Assembly: GCA_903872345.1 (NCBI GenBank)
Contig: CAIQKM010000108.1
Span: forward strand, 150,540-214,539
Length of the DNA stretch: 64,000 nucleotides
Reading direction: 5' to 3'
Origin: an uncultured Verrucomicrobia subdivision 3 bacterium
GTDB lineage: Bacteria; Verrucomicrobiota; Verrucomicrobiia; Limisphaerales; UBA11358
In this document: positions 27,885 to 37,651 of the stretch, piece after piece
How positions within the stretch are numbered: the stretch's first letter is position 1
Layout: every line of letters begins with the position of its first letter
Position numbers and translations under genes: made by a program
The notes under the pieces: model-generated
What the model saw: only the letters and a program-made list of their open reading frames with translations
What the model was told of the DNA's origin: nothing
Databases searched by the model: none

Positions 27885-28478
27885 ATGAAAATGAAATCCT
27901 TGAAGTGGGCGGTGTGCGGCCTGGTGGCTGCGTTGACCTTGATGACAGCCGGCAGTGTGATGGCCCAGGCCGACAACGGCGGCGGTGGCGGTAACGGCGG
28001 TGGCAACGGTGGCAATGGCGGCGGACCGGGCGGCCAGCGTCAGCGCCGGAATTTTGATCCGGCTCAGATGATGCAGCAGATGCAGCAGCGCATCCAAGAC
28101 GAACTCGGTTTCACCAACGACACCGACTGGAGCGCGGTCCAACCGCTTGTCCAGAAGGTCATGGAAGCCCAGCGCGATGCGCGCGGCCCCGGCATGGGCC
28201 GGCTGTTTGGTCGTGGTAACCGGGGCGGCAACAACGGTGACCAAGGCGGTCGCCCCCAACGCATGGGCGGCATGTTTGGCCAGACCAGCCCCGAAGCCGA
28301 TGCGCTCCAGAAGGCGATTGACGACAACGCTCCCGCCGGCCAGGTCAAAGACCTGCTCGCCAAATACCAAGCCTCTCAGAAGGCCAAGCAGGCCAAGCTG
28401 GAAGCGGCCCAAGCCGACCTCCGCGCCGTGCTGACGGTCAAGCAGGAGGCCACGGCCACGCTGCTCGGTTTGCTCTAA
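27885..28478 (+). CDS. Secreted Gly/Asn/Gln-rich hypothetical protein
   Basis: Signal peptide (AALTLMTAGSVMAQ), Gly-rich stretch, helical C-terminus (LRAVLTVKQEATATLLGLL). Confidence 0.75.
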   Translation: MKMKSLKWAVCGLVAALTLMTAGSVMAQADNGGGGGNGGGNGGNGGGPGGQRQRRNFDPAQMMQQMQQRIQDELGFTNDTDWSAVQPLVQKVMEAQRDARGPGMGRLFGRGNRGGNNGDQGGRPQRMGGMFGQTSPEADALQKAIDDNAPAGQVKDLLAKYQASQKAKQAKLEAAQADLRAVLTVKQEATATLLGLL

Positions 28479-28509
28479 ACCCCATTCACCCCGAGAAACT
28501 GGCGATCCC

Positions 28510-30237
28510 ATGTCCGATAAAACCGTTCCGGATTCGAAGCAGTTGCTGGACCGCATGTTGGCGGCCCGGCAACTGACTTCATTGGATGTGTCGGCGCTCG
28601 CGCGGGTTCGTCCGCAGGTGTCCGGCGAGGAAGATATTCTTCGCTGGCTCGCCACCGAATACGGCCTGCGCTACACCACCCTGGACGACGTCGAACCGGA
28701 TCGCCAGTTGCTCTCGCTCTTTCCCGCCCGCATTCTGCTCAAGGAGGAAATCCTGCCCCTGCAACGGGTCAACGGCTGCGTGGAAGTCGCCACCAGCCGC
28801 CTGTTCGCCACCCAGGGCTTTGACGCCCTGAAAACTCTCACCGGCCTGAACCTCAAGCCGGTGCTGGCCACCACCGAAGCCGTCCAGCGCGAGATGAAGA
28901 AGCGCCTCGGCGTCGGCGCCGACACCATCGGCACCCTCGACGAGGAAAAAGCCATTACCGTGGTGGATGAAAATGCCGAGGACAACAACCTCGACGCCGG
29001 CGCCGAAGACGACGCCTCGATCATCCGTTTCGTTAATCAGGTGTTGAAGGACGCCATCGAATTGCGCGCCTCGGACATTCACCTGGAACCATTTGAGGAC
29101 GAATTCAAGATTCGCTATCGTATTGACGGTGAATTGCAGGAAGTCCCCGTGCCGCCGCAGTTGAAACAATTTCAACCGGCGATTGTGTCGCGCGTTAAAA
29201 TTTTGAGCCACCTGAACATTGCCGAGAAGCGCCTCCCGCAGGACGGCCGTATCAAGGTGCGCATTGACGAGGCGGAGGTGGACATCCGTGTTTCCATCAT
29301 TCCCATGTTGCACGGCGAAGCGGTCGTCATGCGTCTCTTGCGCCAGAATTCCACTTTGCGCGGCCTGAGCCAGATCGGTCTGAACACCCGCGAACTGGAA
29401 TGTTTCCAGCGCGTGCTTCAGTTGCCGCACGGCATCATCCTGGTTACCGGGCCCACCGGCTCCGGCAAAACCTCCACGCTTTATACCGCGCTGAACGAGA
29501 TCAACGACGCCGTCCGCAAGATCATCACGGTGGAAGACCCCGTGGAATATCAGCTCAAGGGCGTCAACCAGATCCAGGTAAATGAAAAATCCGGCCTCAC
29601 CTTCGCGCGCGGGCTGCGTTCCATTTTGCGCCATGACCCGGACGTCATTCTGATCGGCGAAATTCGCGATCAGGAAACCGCCCAGATTGCCGTGCAGGCG
29701 TCGCTGACCGGTCACTTGGTCTTCTCCACCCTCCACACCAACGACGCGCCCGGCGCGCTCACCCGTCTCGTGGACATGGGCGTGGAACCTTACCTCGTCG
29801 CCTCCTCGCTGGAAGCCGTACTCGCCCAGCGCCTCGTGCGTGTGCTGTGCCCGCATTGCAAGCAGCCGGATAATTCCCCGACCGCCTTCGCCTTGAAAGC
29901 CAAGCTCGGCATTCCGGCGGAAAACGTCATTTACAAAACCGTCGGCTGCCGCGAATGCCGCAACACCGGTTTCTATGGCCGTCATGCCATCTTTGAATGG
30001 ATGGACACCAACGAAGAAATCCGGCAGATGATTTTGAAGTCCGCCTCCACCGATCAGGTGCGCGACGCCGCCCGCCGCGGCGGCATGCGCACGCTGGCCG
30101 AAGACGGCTGGCGCTTGGTCGCCGCCGGGGTTACCACCGTGTCGGAAGTGATGAGTGTCACCACCGCCAAGGAAATTGCCCGCACCGAGAAAACAACCAC
30201 CGGTGCATCCGCCGCCAGCATTGCCGTGGCCGGCTAA
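28510..30237 (+). CDS. gspE: Type II secretion / type IV pilus assembly ATPase GspE/PilB
   Basis: GPTGSGKTSTLYTAL, Asp/His boxes, CPHCKQP...CRECRNTGFYGR tetracysteine motif. Confidence 0.95.
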   Translation: MSDKTVPDSKQLLDRMLAARQLTSLDVSALARVRPQVSGEEDILRWLATEYGLRYTTLDDVEPDRQLLSLFPARILLKEEILPLQRVNGCVEVATSRLFATQGFDALKTLTGLNLKPVLATTEAVQREMKKRLGVGADTIGTLDEEKAITVVDENAEDNNLDAGAEDDASIIRFVNQVLKDAIELRASDIHLEPFEDEFKIRYRIDGELQEVPVPPQLKQFQPAIVSRVKILSHLNIAEKRLPQDGRIKVRIDEAEVDIRVSIIPMLHGEAVVMRLLRQNSTLRGLSQIGLNTRELECFQRVLQLPHGIILVTGPTGSGKTSTLYTALNEINDAVRKIITVEDPVEYQLKGVNQIQVNEKSGLTFARGLRSILRHDPDVILIGEIRDQETAQIAVQASLTGHLVFSTLHTNDAPGALTRLVDMGVEPYLVASSLEAVLAQRLVRVLCPHCKQPDNSPTAFALKAKLGIPAENVIYKTVGCRECRNTGFYGRHAIFEWMDTNEEIRQMILKSASTDQVRDAARRGGMRTLAEDGWRLVAAGVTTVSEVMSVTTAKEIARTEKTTTGASAASIAVAG

Positions 30238-30257
30238 CCTGAGTATTTTTTCCCGCC

Positions 30258-31511
30258 ATGCCCACGTTTCAATATCGCGCGCTCCAGACCAACGGCAAAA
30301 TTGCCGAGGGCGTGCTGGATGCCTCCGGCCGGCCGGACGCCATGCGCCAAATCGAAACGCTCGGCCTGCGGCTGGTCAACCTCACGGAAAAGGCCGCCGG
30401 GGCCAAAGGCAAGCCCGGCAAAAATGCCGCCCCCGCTCCGGCCGCCGGCAACCCGTTCAAGTTCGAATCCAAAAAGGTATCCGCCAAGGAACTGGAAAAT
30501 TTCACGCGCCTCCTGTCCAGCCTGCTGGCCGCCGGCGTGCCCTTGAGCCGCGCGCTCCAGATTTTGCAAAAGGAAGCTTCTTCCCCGGCGGCGCAGGCCA
30601 CGTGGAAAGGGGTTAACAATCTGGTGGTGGACGGCCTGTCCCTCGCCAACGCCATGGCCAAGTCGCCGGAAACGTTTCCGCGCGTTTATGTGGCGATGGT
30701 CGAGGCCGGCGAAGCCGGCGGCTTCCTCGATGTGGTGCTCGCCCAGATCGCCGAATTTCAGGCCCGCGAAAAAGACCTGAAGTCCAAGGTGATGACCGCG
30801 ATGCTGTATCCCATCATCCTGTTCGTGCTCGCACTGGTGGTGCTCACGGTGCTGCTCGTGTTTTTCATTCCCAAGTTCCAGCGCGTGTTCGCCAGCTTCC
30901 ACGGGTCGCTGCCCCTCATCACGCAGGTGATTATTGGGGCCAGCCATATGATCCGTTCCTACGGACTGCTCGTGGCCGCCGGCATCGTCGGCCTCGTGTT
31001 TCTGGTGCGCACCTGGTTTGTGTCTGAAAAGGGCAAGCGCATGTGGGAAGGGCTGATTTTGAAAGCGCCGCTCGTCGGCCCGCTGCTCGCGCAATTCGCC
31101 ATGGCCCGTTTCTGCCGCATGTTGGGCACCCTGATTGGCGCCGGCGTGCCGTTGGTTCACGCCCTGAATGTCGCGCGCCGCTCCATCGGCAACCAGGTGC
31201 TCGTGGATGCCGTGGCCCAGGCCATCGACCGCGTCCAGCAGGGCGGCCGGCTCGGTCAGAGTCTCGCGGATTGCCGCACGCTGTTTCCCGGTTCCGTGCT
31301 CGAAATGATTTCCGTGGCCGAAGAAAGCGGCCGGCTGGATGTGGAACTCGTCCGCGTCGCCGTCGTCACCGAATCGGACCTGGATCGCAACCTGAAAACG
31401 GCGGTGGCGTTTGCCGAACCGCTGATGCTGTTCCTCATCGCCGGATTCATCGGCATCATTTTCATCGGCATGTTGCTGCCGGTGCTCACCATGTCGGATT
31501 ACATCAAATAA
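30258..31511 (+). CDS. gspF: Type II secretion inner-membrane protein GspF
   Basis: Duplicated T2SSF domains (FTRLLSSLLAAGVPLSRALQIL; FCRMLGTLIGAGVPLVHAL). Confidence 0.95.
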   Translation: MPTFQYRALQTNGKIAEGVLDASGRPDAMRQIETLGLRLVNLTEKAAGAKGKPGKNAAPAPAAGNPFKFESKKVSAKELENFTRLLSSLLAAGVPLSRALQILQKEASSPAAQATWKGVNNLVVDGLSLANAMAKSPETFPRVYVAMVEAGEAGGFLDVVLAQIAEFQAREKDLKSKVMTAMLYPIILFVLALVVLTVLLVFFIPKFQRVFASFHGSLPLITQVIIGASHMIRSYGLLVAAGIVGLVFLVRTWFVSEKGKRMWEGLILKAPLVGPLLAQFAMARFCRMLGTLIGAGVPLVHALNVARRSIGNQVLVDAVAQAIDRVQQGGRLGQSLADCRTLFPGSVLEMISVAEESGRLDVELVRVAVVTESDLDRNLKTAVAFAEPLMLFLIAGFIGIIFIGMLLPVLTMSDYIK

Positions 31512-31530
31512 AAACCCATTTTAATTTTTT

Positions 31531-31974
31531 ATGAAAATCGAAATGAAACAACTCACCGTTTCGCCGCGGACTTCGCGCCGCGGCTTCACCCTCGTGGAAA
31601 TGTTGCTGGTCGTCACGATCATCGGCATTCTCGCCGCGCTGGTCATCCCCAAAATCGCCGGCACCGGCGAACGCGCCCGCGTGACCGCCGCCATGGCGGA
31701 CATCAACGGCGGCATCAAGTCCGCCCTCGGCCAGTACGAGGTGGACAACGGATTCTATCCCAAGACCCTGCAAGACCTCATCCAGGCGCCCAGCAATGCG
31801 CGCAACTGGCATGGCCCCTATTTCGATCCGCCCAAGCTGCCGATGGATCCCTGGGGCAACAACTACGTCTATTATTTCCCCGGCAAACATAATCCGAATT
31901 CCTATGACCTGCTGTCGGTCGGACCGGATAACAAAGAAGGCACGGACGACGACATCGGTAACTGGAGCAAATAA
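31531..31974 (+). CDS. gspG: Major pseudopilin GspG
   Basis: RRGFTLVEMLLVVTIIGILAALVIPKI; DPWGNNYVYYFPG; DNKEGTDDDIGNW. Confidence 0.95.
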   Translation: MKIEMKQLTVSPRTSRRGFTLVEMLLVVTIIGILAALVIPKIAGTGERARVTAAMADINGGIKSALGQYEVDNGFYPKTLQDLIQAPSNARNWHGPYFDPPKLPMDPWGNNYVYYFPGKHNPNSYDLLSVGPDNKEGTDDDIGNWSK

Positions 31975-32042
31975 CCAGCTTGAAACTGACCGGCCACCAA
32001 CCTGTTTCACCGAAGTGCCCGCACGAATCCAAAGTTCAGCCG

Positions 32043-32558
32043 ATGCGTCCGGGAACGGGGAAGTGTGCCGCCGCGTTCACGCTGATCGAGCTGATTCTGA
32101 TTCTGGCGTTGCTGGTCATTATTACGTCGCTCGCCCTGCCGCCGATGGCGCGGTTCATCCGGGGCCGGGCGCTGGACTCCGAGGCGCGGCGGTTTTTATC
32201 GCTCGCGCACGCCGCCCAGAATCGCGCGGTTTCGGAGGGCATGCCGATGCTGCTCTGGGTGGATGCCAAATCGGGCGCGTATGGCTTGAGCGCGGAAACG
32301 ACCGGGCAGGAGGGCGATCCCAAGGCGGAAAATCTGCCGGTGGATTCGACCTTGCAGATCGGCGTGCTGAATGTCGGGACGGCTGCGGCCATAACGTTTA
32401 ACAATCTGCCGGCCATCCGTTTTTTACCGGATGGTTCGATTGACGAAAACAGTCCGCAGACGGTGCAGTTGATTGATTCGGATGGTTTCAGCCGCTGGCT
32501 GATCGAGACGGGCAATCGCACGGGTTATGAAATTAGCGATCACAACCCGCAATCGTAA
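32043..32558 (+). CDS. gspH: Pseudopilin GspH-like
   Basis: AAFTLIELILILALLVIITSLALP prepilin motif; operon position. Confidence 0.8.
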   Translation: MRPGTGKCAAAFTLIELILILALLVIITSLALPPMARFIRGRALDSEARRFLSLAHAAQNRAVSEGMPMLLWVDAKSGAYGLSAETTGQEGDPKAENLPVDSTLQIGVLNVGTAAAITFNNLPAIRFLPDGSIDENSPQTVQLIDSDGFSRWLIETGNRTGYEISDHNPQS

Positions 32559-32943
32559 ACGGGCCGCCTTTACGCTGGCGGAAGTGCTGGCGGCGCTGCT
32601 GTTCCTGGCCATCGTCATTCCGACGGCCGTGGAAGCGGTGCATGTGGCCAGCCTCGCCGGCGAGGTGGCCGCGCGCAAGAGCGGAGCGGTGCGGGTGGCC
32701 GAACGCGTGCTGAATGAAAGTCTGGTGACCACCAACTGGACCAGCCAGCAAAGCGGCACGGTCACCGAAGGCGTGGTGGATTATCAGTGGAAACTGACCA
32801 GCCAGACCTGGCCGCAGGAGGCGCTGCAACAGGTGACGTCCCAGGTGACGTTCACCGCGCAGGGCCGGAATTATTCGGTGTCGCTGAGCACGCTGGCCAA
32901 TTCGCCGCCGCCGGCGGCGACGACGACCAGTTCGTCGCAGTGA
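32527..32943 (+). CDS. gspI: Pseudopilin GspI-like
   Basis: AAFTLAEVLAALLFLAIVIP prepilin motif; operon position. Confidence 0.8.
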   Translation: MKLAITTRNRKRAAFTLAEVLAALLFLAIVIPTAVEAVHVASLAGEVAARKSGAVRVAERVLNESLVTTNWTSQQSGTVTEGVVDYQWKLTSQTWPQEALQQVTSQVTFTAQGRNYSVSLSTLANSPPPAATTTSSSQ

Positions 32944-32973
32944 CAATGAAGTGACGGTGTTAGTGAAAGTAAA

Positions 32974-33687
32974 ATGAACCTTAAAACCGACAACCGCAGG
33001 GCGCGCCACGCGTTCACGCTCATCGAGATGATTCTCGCGATGGGTGTGGCGGCGCTCGTGCTGGTGTCGGTCACCACCGTGCTCTTCACCACCATGCATG
33101 TGCGCGATGCCACGGCGGACGCCGTGGATGCCGTGGGCCCGATTGACCAGACCGTGGCCTTCATCAAGCGCGATCTCCAATGCGTGGTCACCCCCACCAA
33201 CGGCACCAGCAAATTTCTATCCGGCAGCTTTCGCACCGGCACGGTGAGCAGCCTCGGCGTGAGCGAACCCGTGGCCATCGAGATGTACACCGCCAGCGGC
33301 GCGTTGAGCGACAACGCCCCTTGGGCCGACATCCAGCGCGTCACCTATGAATTGAGAAATTCCGGCAACCACGCCGGCGGCGGCCAGGATCTGGTGCGCA
33401 GCATTTCGCGGAATCTCCTGACCGCCGCCACGCCGGACGTCACCGACCAGCTCATGTTGAGCGGCGTTTCCAGCATCCGCTTTTCCTGTTATGACGGCAG
33501 CCAGTGGAATGACGCGTGGGATACGAGCAGTGTGAGCTCCGTGAACACCAACCTGCCCGTGGCCGTGCGCGTGGATATCCAGATGGCCGGCAACAACGCC
33601 GGCCAGCCCATTGAAATCATGGTGCCCATTGACTCGCAGGCCCGCACCAACGCCGTGATCACCGCGTCCAGCTCGACCGGAAGTTGA
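32974..33687 (+). CDS. gspJ: Pseudopilin GspJ-like
   Basis: HAFTLIEMILAMGVAALVLVSV prepilin motif; operon position. Confidence 0.8.
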   Translation: MNLKTDNRRARHAFTLIEMILAMGVAALVLVSVTTVLFTTMHVRDATADAVDAVGPIDQTVAFIKRDLQCVVTPTNGTSKFLSGSFRTGTVSSLGVSEPVAIEMYTASGALSDNAPWADIQRVTYELRNSGNHAGGGQDLVRSISRNLLTAATPDVTDQLMLSGVSSIRFSCYDGSQWNDAWDTSSVSSVNTNLPVAVRVDIQMAGNNAGQPIEIMVPIDSQARTNAVITASSSTGS

Positions 33688-33688
33688 C

Positions 33689-35065
33689 ATGAATCTATCC
33701 CCCACAACGATGAACCCGCACCGTTCCCGCCGCTCCGGCGAGAACGGTTCCGTGCTCATCATTGTGCTCTGGATCAGCATCGGCCTCGTCAGCATCGCGC
33801 TCTATTTCGCCAACTCGATGAATTATGAGTTGCAGGCCGCCGACAACCGTGTGGACGGCATCGCCGCCGAACAGGCCATCGAAGGCGCCGCGCGGTACGT
33901 CTCCTACGCCCTCCTGAATTACGCCACCAACGGCGCCATGCCCGACAACACCCAGATTCAGTGCGCCGCCGTTCCGGTGGGTGATGCGAAATTCTGGATC
34001 ATCGGCCGCGACCCGAGCGGCACGCCCTCCACTGAGCCGTATTTCGGCCTCGTGGACGAAGGCGGCAAACTGAACCTGAACAACACCAGCACCAACGTGT
34101 TTCAGTACCTGCCGAACATCACCACCGACTTTGCCAATGCCATCATGGACTGGCGCGGCACGAATGGCATTGTCTCGCTGGATTACGCTTCCCAGGGCTA
34201 CGACGCCAAAAATTCCCCCTTTGAAACCGTGGATGAACTGCGTCTCGTGTACGGCGCCACCATGGACATGCTCGTGGGCGAGGACATCAACCGCAACGGC
34301 GTCCTCGACAAAAACGAAAAAGATCTCAACAGCAACGGCGAACTCGATTCCGGCCTGTTCGAATACACCACCGTCTATACCCGCGAACCCAATTTTCATG
34401 CCGACGGCTCCTCGCTTACCAACGTGAACACGGCCACGCAGAGCAAGCTGTCCACGCTCTTTCAGGATGCCGGCACGAGTAGCGCCACCAGCATGGCCCA
34501 ATCCCTCTATCGCAGCATTCATCCGACCGGGCGGGCGGCGAACAATTGCAACGGCCTCTTTGACCTCTGCCTCCGCTTGAAAAACGCCGGCATGAGTTCC
34601 GATGATTTTGGAAAAATCGCCAACAGCGTCACCACCGGCACCAACACTTACTTTCGCGGCCGCGTCAATGTCAACACCGCCAGCGGCGATGTCCTCACCG
34701 CCGTGTTCATGGGCCTCAATGTGGATGACCAGACCGCCGAAAGCGCGGCGCAGACGCTCCTGACCTACCGCGAGCAGAACGCCGGCAATCTTGCCTCGGT
34801 GGCCTGGATCATTGACGCCCTCGGCAACAACAGCCCCGTGGTCACCGCCCTGGCGAAAGGGGATTACGTGACCACCCACAGCTATCAGTTTGCCGCCGAC
34901 ATCGCGGCGGTCGGTCCGTTCGGCCGCGGCTACCGCCGTGTGAAATTCATTTTCGACCTGAGCGACGGCTCGCCCAAAATTCTTTATCGCCAGGATCTCA
35001 GCCGCCTCGGCTGGGCGCTCGGCGAAAAGGTGCGGCAGGATCTGGTCGCGAAAAACACGCAATGA
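33689..35065 (+). CDS. gspK: GspK-like protein
   Basis: GSVLIIVLWISIGLVSIALYFA; PYFGLVDEGGKLNLNN; VNVNTASGDVLTAV. Confidence 0.85.
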   Translation: MNLSPTTMNPHRSRRSGENGSVLIIVLWISIGLVSIALYFANSMNYELQAADNRVDGIAAEQAIEGAARYVSYALLNYATNGAMPDNTQIQCAAVPVGDAKFWIIGRDPSGTPSTEPYFGLVDEGGKLNLNNTSTNVFQYLPNITTDFANAIMDWRGTNGIVSLDYASQGYDAKNSPFETVDELRLVYGATMDMLVGEDINRNGVLDKNEKDLNSNGELDSGLFEYTTVYTREPNFHADGSSLTNVNTATQSKLSTLFQDAGTSSATSMAQSLYRSIHPTGRAANNCNGLFDLCLRLKNAGMSSDDFGKIANSVTTGTNTYFRGRVNVNTASGDVLTAVFMGLNVDDQTAESAAQTLLTYREQNAGNLASVAWIIDALGNNSPVVTALAKGDYVTTHSYQFAADIAAVGPFGRGYRRVKFIFDLSDGSPKILYRQDLSRLGWALGEKVRQDLVAKNTQ

Positions 35066-36513
35066 AACCTGACTTTAAATTCAAACCGCGGCGGCAAAAG
35101 AAACTGGCGGCCCTGCTCGGACTGACGCTCGACGGCAGCCGGCTCGAGGGCGTGGTGCTGCGCCGCAACAACGGGTCGCTCGCCCTGGGCCAGCAGTTCG
35201 CCGCCACCCTCACGCTCGATCCCCTCACCGCCGCGCCGGAGCTGGTCGGCCGCGAAATCCGCAACCAGCTTGATGCCGCCGGCATCCGCGAACGCCATTG
35301 CATCGTCGGCCTGCCCTTGAAATGGGTGCTGACCATGGCCACCGAGCTGCCGCCGCTGTCCGAAGCCGATGCCGCCAACCTCCTCGAAGTCGAGGCCGAA
35401 CGCGGTTTCCACTCCGATGTCGCCACCCTCCAGATCGCCAGTTCGCGCGCCGCGCTGGCCGGGGACAAACAAAACGTCCTGCTCGCCGGCATTCCCTCCG
35501 CCCATCTCGTGGTGCTGGAAAAAGTCCTCGTCGCGGCCAAACTCAAGCCCGTCAGCTTCGGCCTCGGCCTGAGCGCCCTGCAACCGCCGGCCGATGAAAA
35601 ATCCCAGGGTGTTCTGGCTCTTGCCATCGGCGAATCCAACGTTGCCCTGCAAATTTCCGCCGGCGGCGGCGTTCTGGCCCTCCGCACCATCGAGGGCGCC
35701 GTGGAAAATGAAAACGGCCAGCCCGTCCTCCAGGCGGAGATCGTCGCCCGCGAAACCCGCATTTCCTACGGCCAGCTCCCCGATGAAGTCCGCAACGCCC
35801 TCAAGCGCATCCGCATCTTTGGACCGCAGGCACTCGCCCGCCGGCTCGCCGACGAACTGGAAATCCGGTTTGGTCCCATGGGTCTGCGCGTGGAAATCGT
35901 CGGCGGCTATGCCCCCGGCGAACTCGGCCTGCAACCGCCCGCCGAAGCCACCCTCTCGGGCGCCTTCAGCCTCGCCGCCCGCCGGCTCGCGGAACAAAAA
36001 AACCCGTTCGAATTTCTCCCGCCCAAGCCGACCGTCATCGAGCGCTTTGTCGCCAAATATTCCTCCGGCCGCCTGCGCACCACCGGCGCCGCCGTGGCCG
36101 CCGTGGTGGCCCTCGTCGCCGCCCTGTTCCTTTGGCAGCAGTTCCAGTTGCAACGCCTCGGTTCCCAGTGGAACGCCATGGCAGTTCGCGTGGGCCAGTT
36201 GCAGCACGTGCAGGACAACATCGTCCAGTATCGTCCCTGGTACGACGGCACATTCCCGAACCTCGCCATCCTCCGCCAGCTCACCCTGTGTTTCACGGAA
36301 GATGGCTCCGTCACCGCCAAGAACATTGAAGTCCGCGACGGCAACACCATCACCTGCGCCGGCACCGCGCGCGATGTGCAGGCTCTCCTCGCGGTGGAAA
36401 AAAAACTCGCCGCCGTTCCCGGCATCACCGGCCTGCACCATGAACAAAGCCGTGGCAAATCGCCCATGCAATTTGTCCTGACCTTCCACTACAACAACGG
36501 AGGCGCCCATTGA
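35062..36513 (+). CDS. GspL/PilM-like assembly protein
   Basis: Actin-like N-terminus (LGLTLDGSRLEGVVLRR), TM in C-terminal half, ATGA overlap with gspK. Confidence 0.75.
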   Translation: MKPDFKFKPRRQKKLAALLGLTLDGSRLEGVVLRRNNGSLALGQQFAATLTLDPLTAAPELVGREIRNQLDAAGIRERHCIVGLPLKWVLTMATELPPLSEADAANLLEVEAERGFHSDVATLQIASSRAALAGDKQNVLLAGIPSAHLVVLEKVLVAAKLKPVSFGLGLSALQPPADEKSQGVLALAIGESNVALQISAGGGVLALRTIEGAVENENGQPVLQAEIVARETRISYGQLPDEVRNALKRIRIFGPQALARRLADELEIRFGPMGLRVEIVGGYAPGELGLQPPAEATLSGAFSLAARRLAEQKNPFEFLPPKPTVIERFVAKYSSGRLRTTGAAVAAVVALVAALFLWQQFQLQRLGSQWNAMAVRVGQLQHVQDNIVQYRPWYDGTFPNLAILRQLTLCFTEDGSVTAKNIEVRDGNTITCAGTARDVQALLAVEKKLAAVPGITGLHHEQSRGKSPMQFVLTFHYNNGGAH

Positions 36514-37046
36514 AAATTGAGAACCGCCAGCAATTCCTGATCACCCTCACCATCGCGGCCGCCGCGCTGTATGTGGGCGTCAACTTCATCTACGGCCCGC
36601 TGTCCGACTGGTACTCCGCCCGCAGCGCGCAAATCAAGGATCTTCGCGCCCGCGTGAGCGAAGGCCGCAGCCTGCTCGCCCGCGACCGGGCCGTGCAAAA
36701 CCACTGGAACGACATGCAGAGCAATTCCCTGCCCGCCGACACTTCCCTGGCCGAGCAGCAGCTCCTCAAGGCCGTGGATGAATGGTCCCGCGATTGCGGG
36801 GCCGAAGTCACCAGCCTCATGCCGCAATGGAAAAATGATTCCACCAATTACATGACCCTCACCTGCCGCGTCGAAACGTCCGGCGACCTCGGCTCCCTCA
36901 CCCGGTTCCTCTACGACCTGGAAAAGGGTCCCATGGCCATCCGGCTGGACACCGTCGAGCTCGGCGCCCATGACACCACCGGCCAGCAGATGACCATGAG
37001 CGTGGACATCGACGGCCTCGCGCTCGGCGCCAAGGAGACCAAATGA
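36510..37046 (+). CDS. GspM/PilO-like protein
   Basis: N-terminal TM then coiled region; TTG start overlapping upstream stop. Confidence 0.7.
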   Translation: MKIENRQQFLITLTIAAAALYVGVNFIYGPLSDWYSARSAQIKDLRARVSEGRSLLARDRAVQNHWNDMQSNSLPADTSLAEQQLLKAVDEWSRDCGAEVTSLMPQWKNDSTNYMTLTCRVETSGDLGSLTRFLYDLEKGPMAIRLDTVELGAHDTTGQQMTMSVDIDGLALGAKETK

Positions 37047-37651
37047 AACCCGCACCCCTGATTCTCACCCTGCTCGCGTTCGCCCTCGCCGGCGGTTCGG
37101 CCGCGCTCGCCCAGTCGAACAAAGTGCCCGGCCCGGAGGACTACGGCTCGTTCAGCCGGTTCATCACCGACCGCAATATCTTTGATCCCAACCGCCAGCC
37201 GCATTACAGCAGCGGCGACCGCCCCCGGGTGCGCGTACACACCCACATCCCCGTTTCCGCCCCCTCGTTTGCCTTCGTCGGAGCCATGAACTACAGCAAG
37301 GGCCTGTTCGCCTTCTTCAGCGGCAACAGCGCCGAATACAAAAAAATTCTGGTCAACCAGCAGGACATCGCCGGCTACATCGTCAGCGATATTTCGCTAA
37401 CCAGTGTCACCCTCGATTCCGCCGACAAGAAAGAACACTTGGAACTGAAGGTGGGCGACGTGATGCGCCAGGTGGACAACAAGTGGGTGCTGACCGGCCC
37501 CGGTGAAATCACCGGCTCTGCCGATTCCTCCAGCGCCAGTTCCAGCCCGGCTTCCAGCAGCACTACCACCAGCAGCACCCCCGCCGCCAGCGGACCAACC
37601 AGCGATATTTTACAACGACTCAAGCAATTACGGGAAAAGGAAAACCAATGA
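37043..37651 (+). CDS. GspC/PilP-like periplasmic protein
   Basis: Signal peptide, FITDRNIFDPNR motif typical of GspC/PilP N-region; ATGA overlaps both sides. Confidence 0.65.
   Translation: MKPAPLILTLLAFALAGGSAALAQSNKVPGPEDYGSFSRFITDRNIFDPNRQPHYSSGDRPRVRVHTHIPVSAPSFAFVGAMNYSKGLFAFFSGNSAEYKKILVNQQDIAGYIVSDISLTSVTLDSADKKEHLELKVGDVMRQVDNKWVLTGPGEITGSADSSSASSSPASSSTTTSSTPAASGPTSDILQRLKQLREKENQ

Noticed and set aside
34984-36510. 508-aa antisense ORF across gspL
   Set aside because: Operon-consistent sense genes with ATGA overlaps explain the region.
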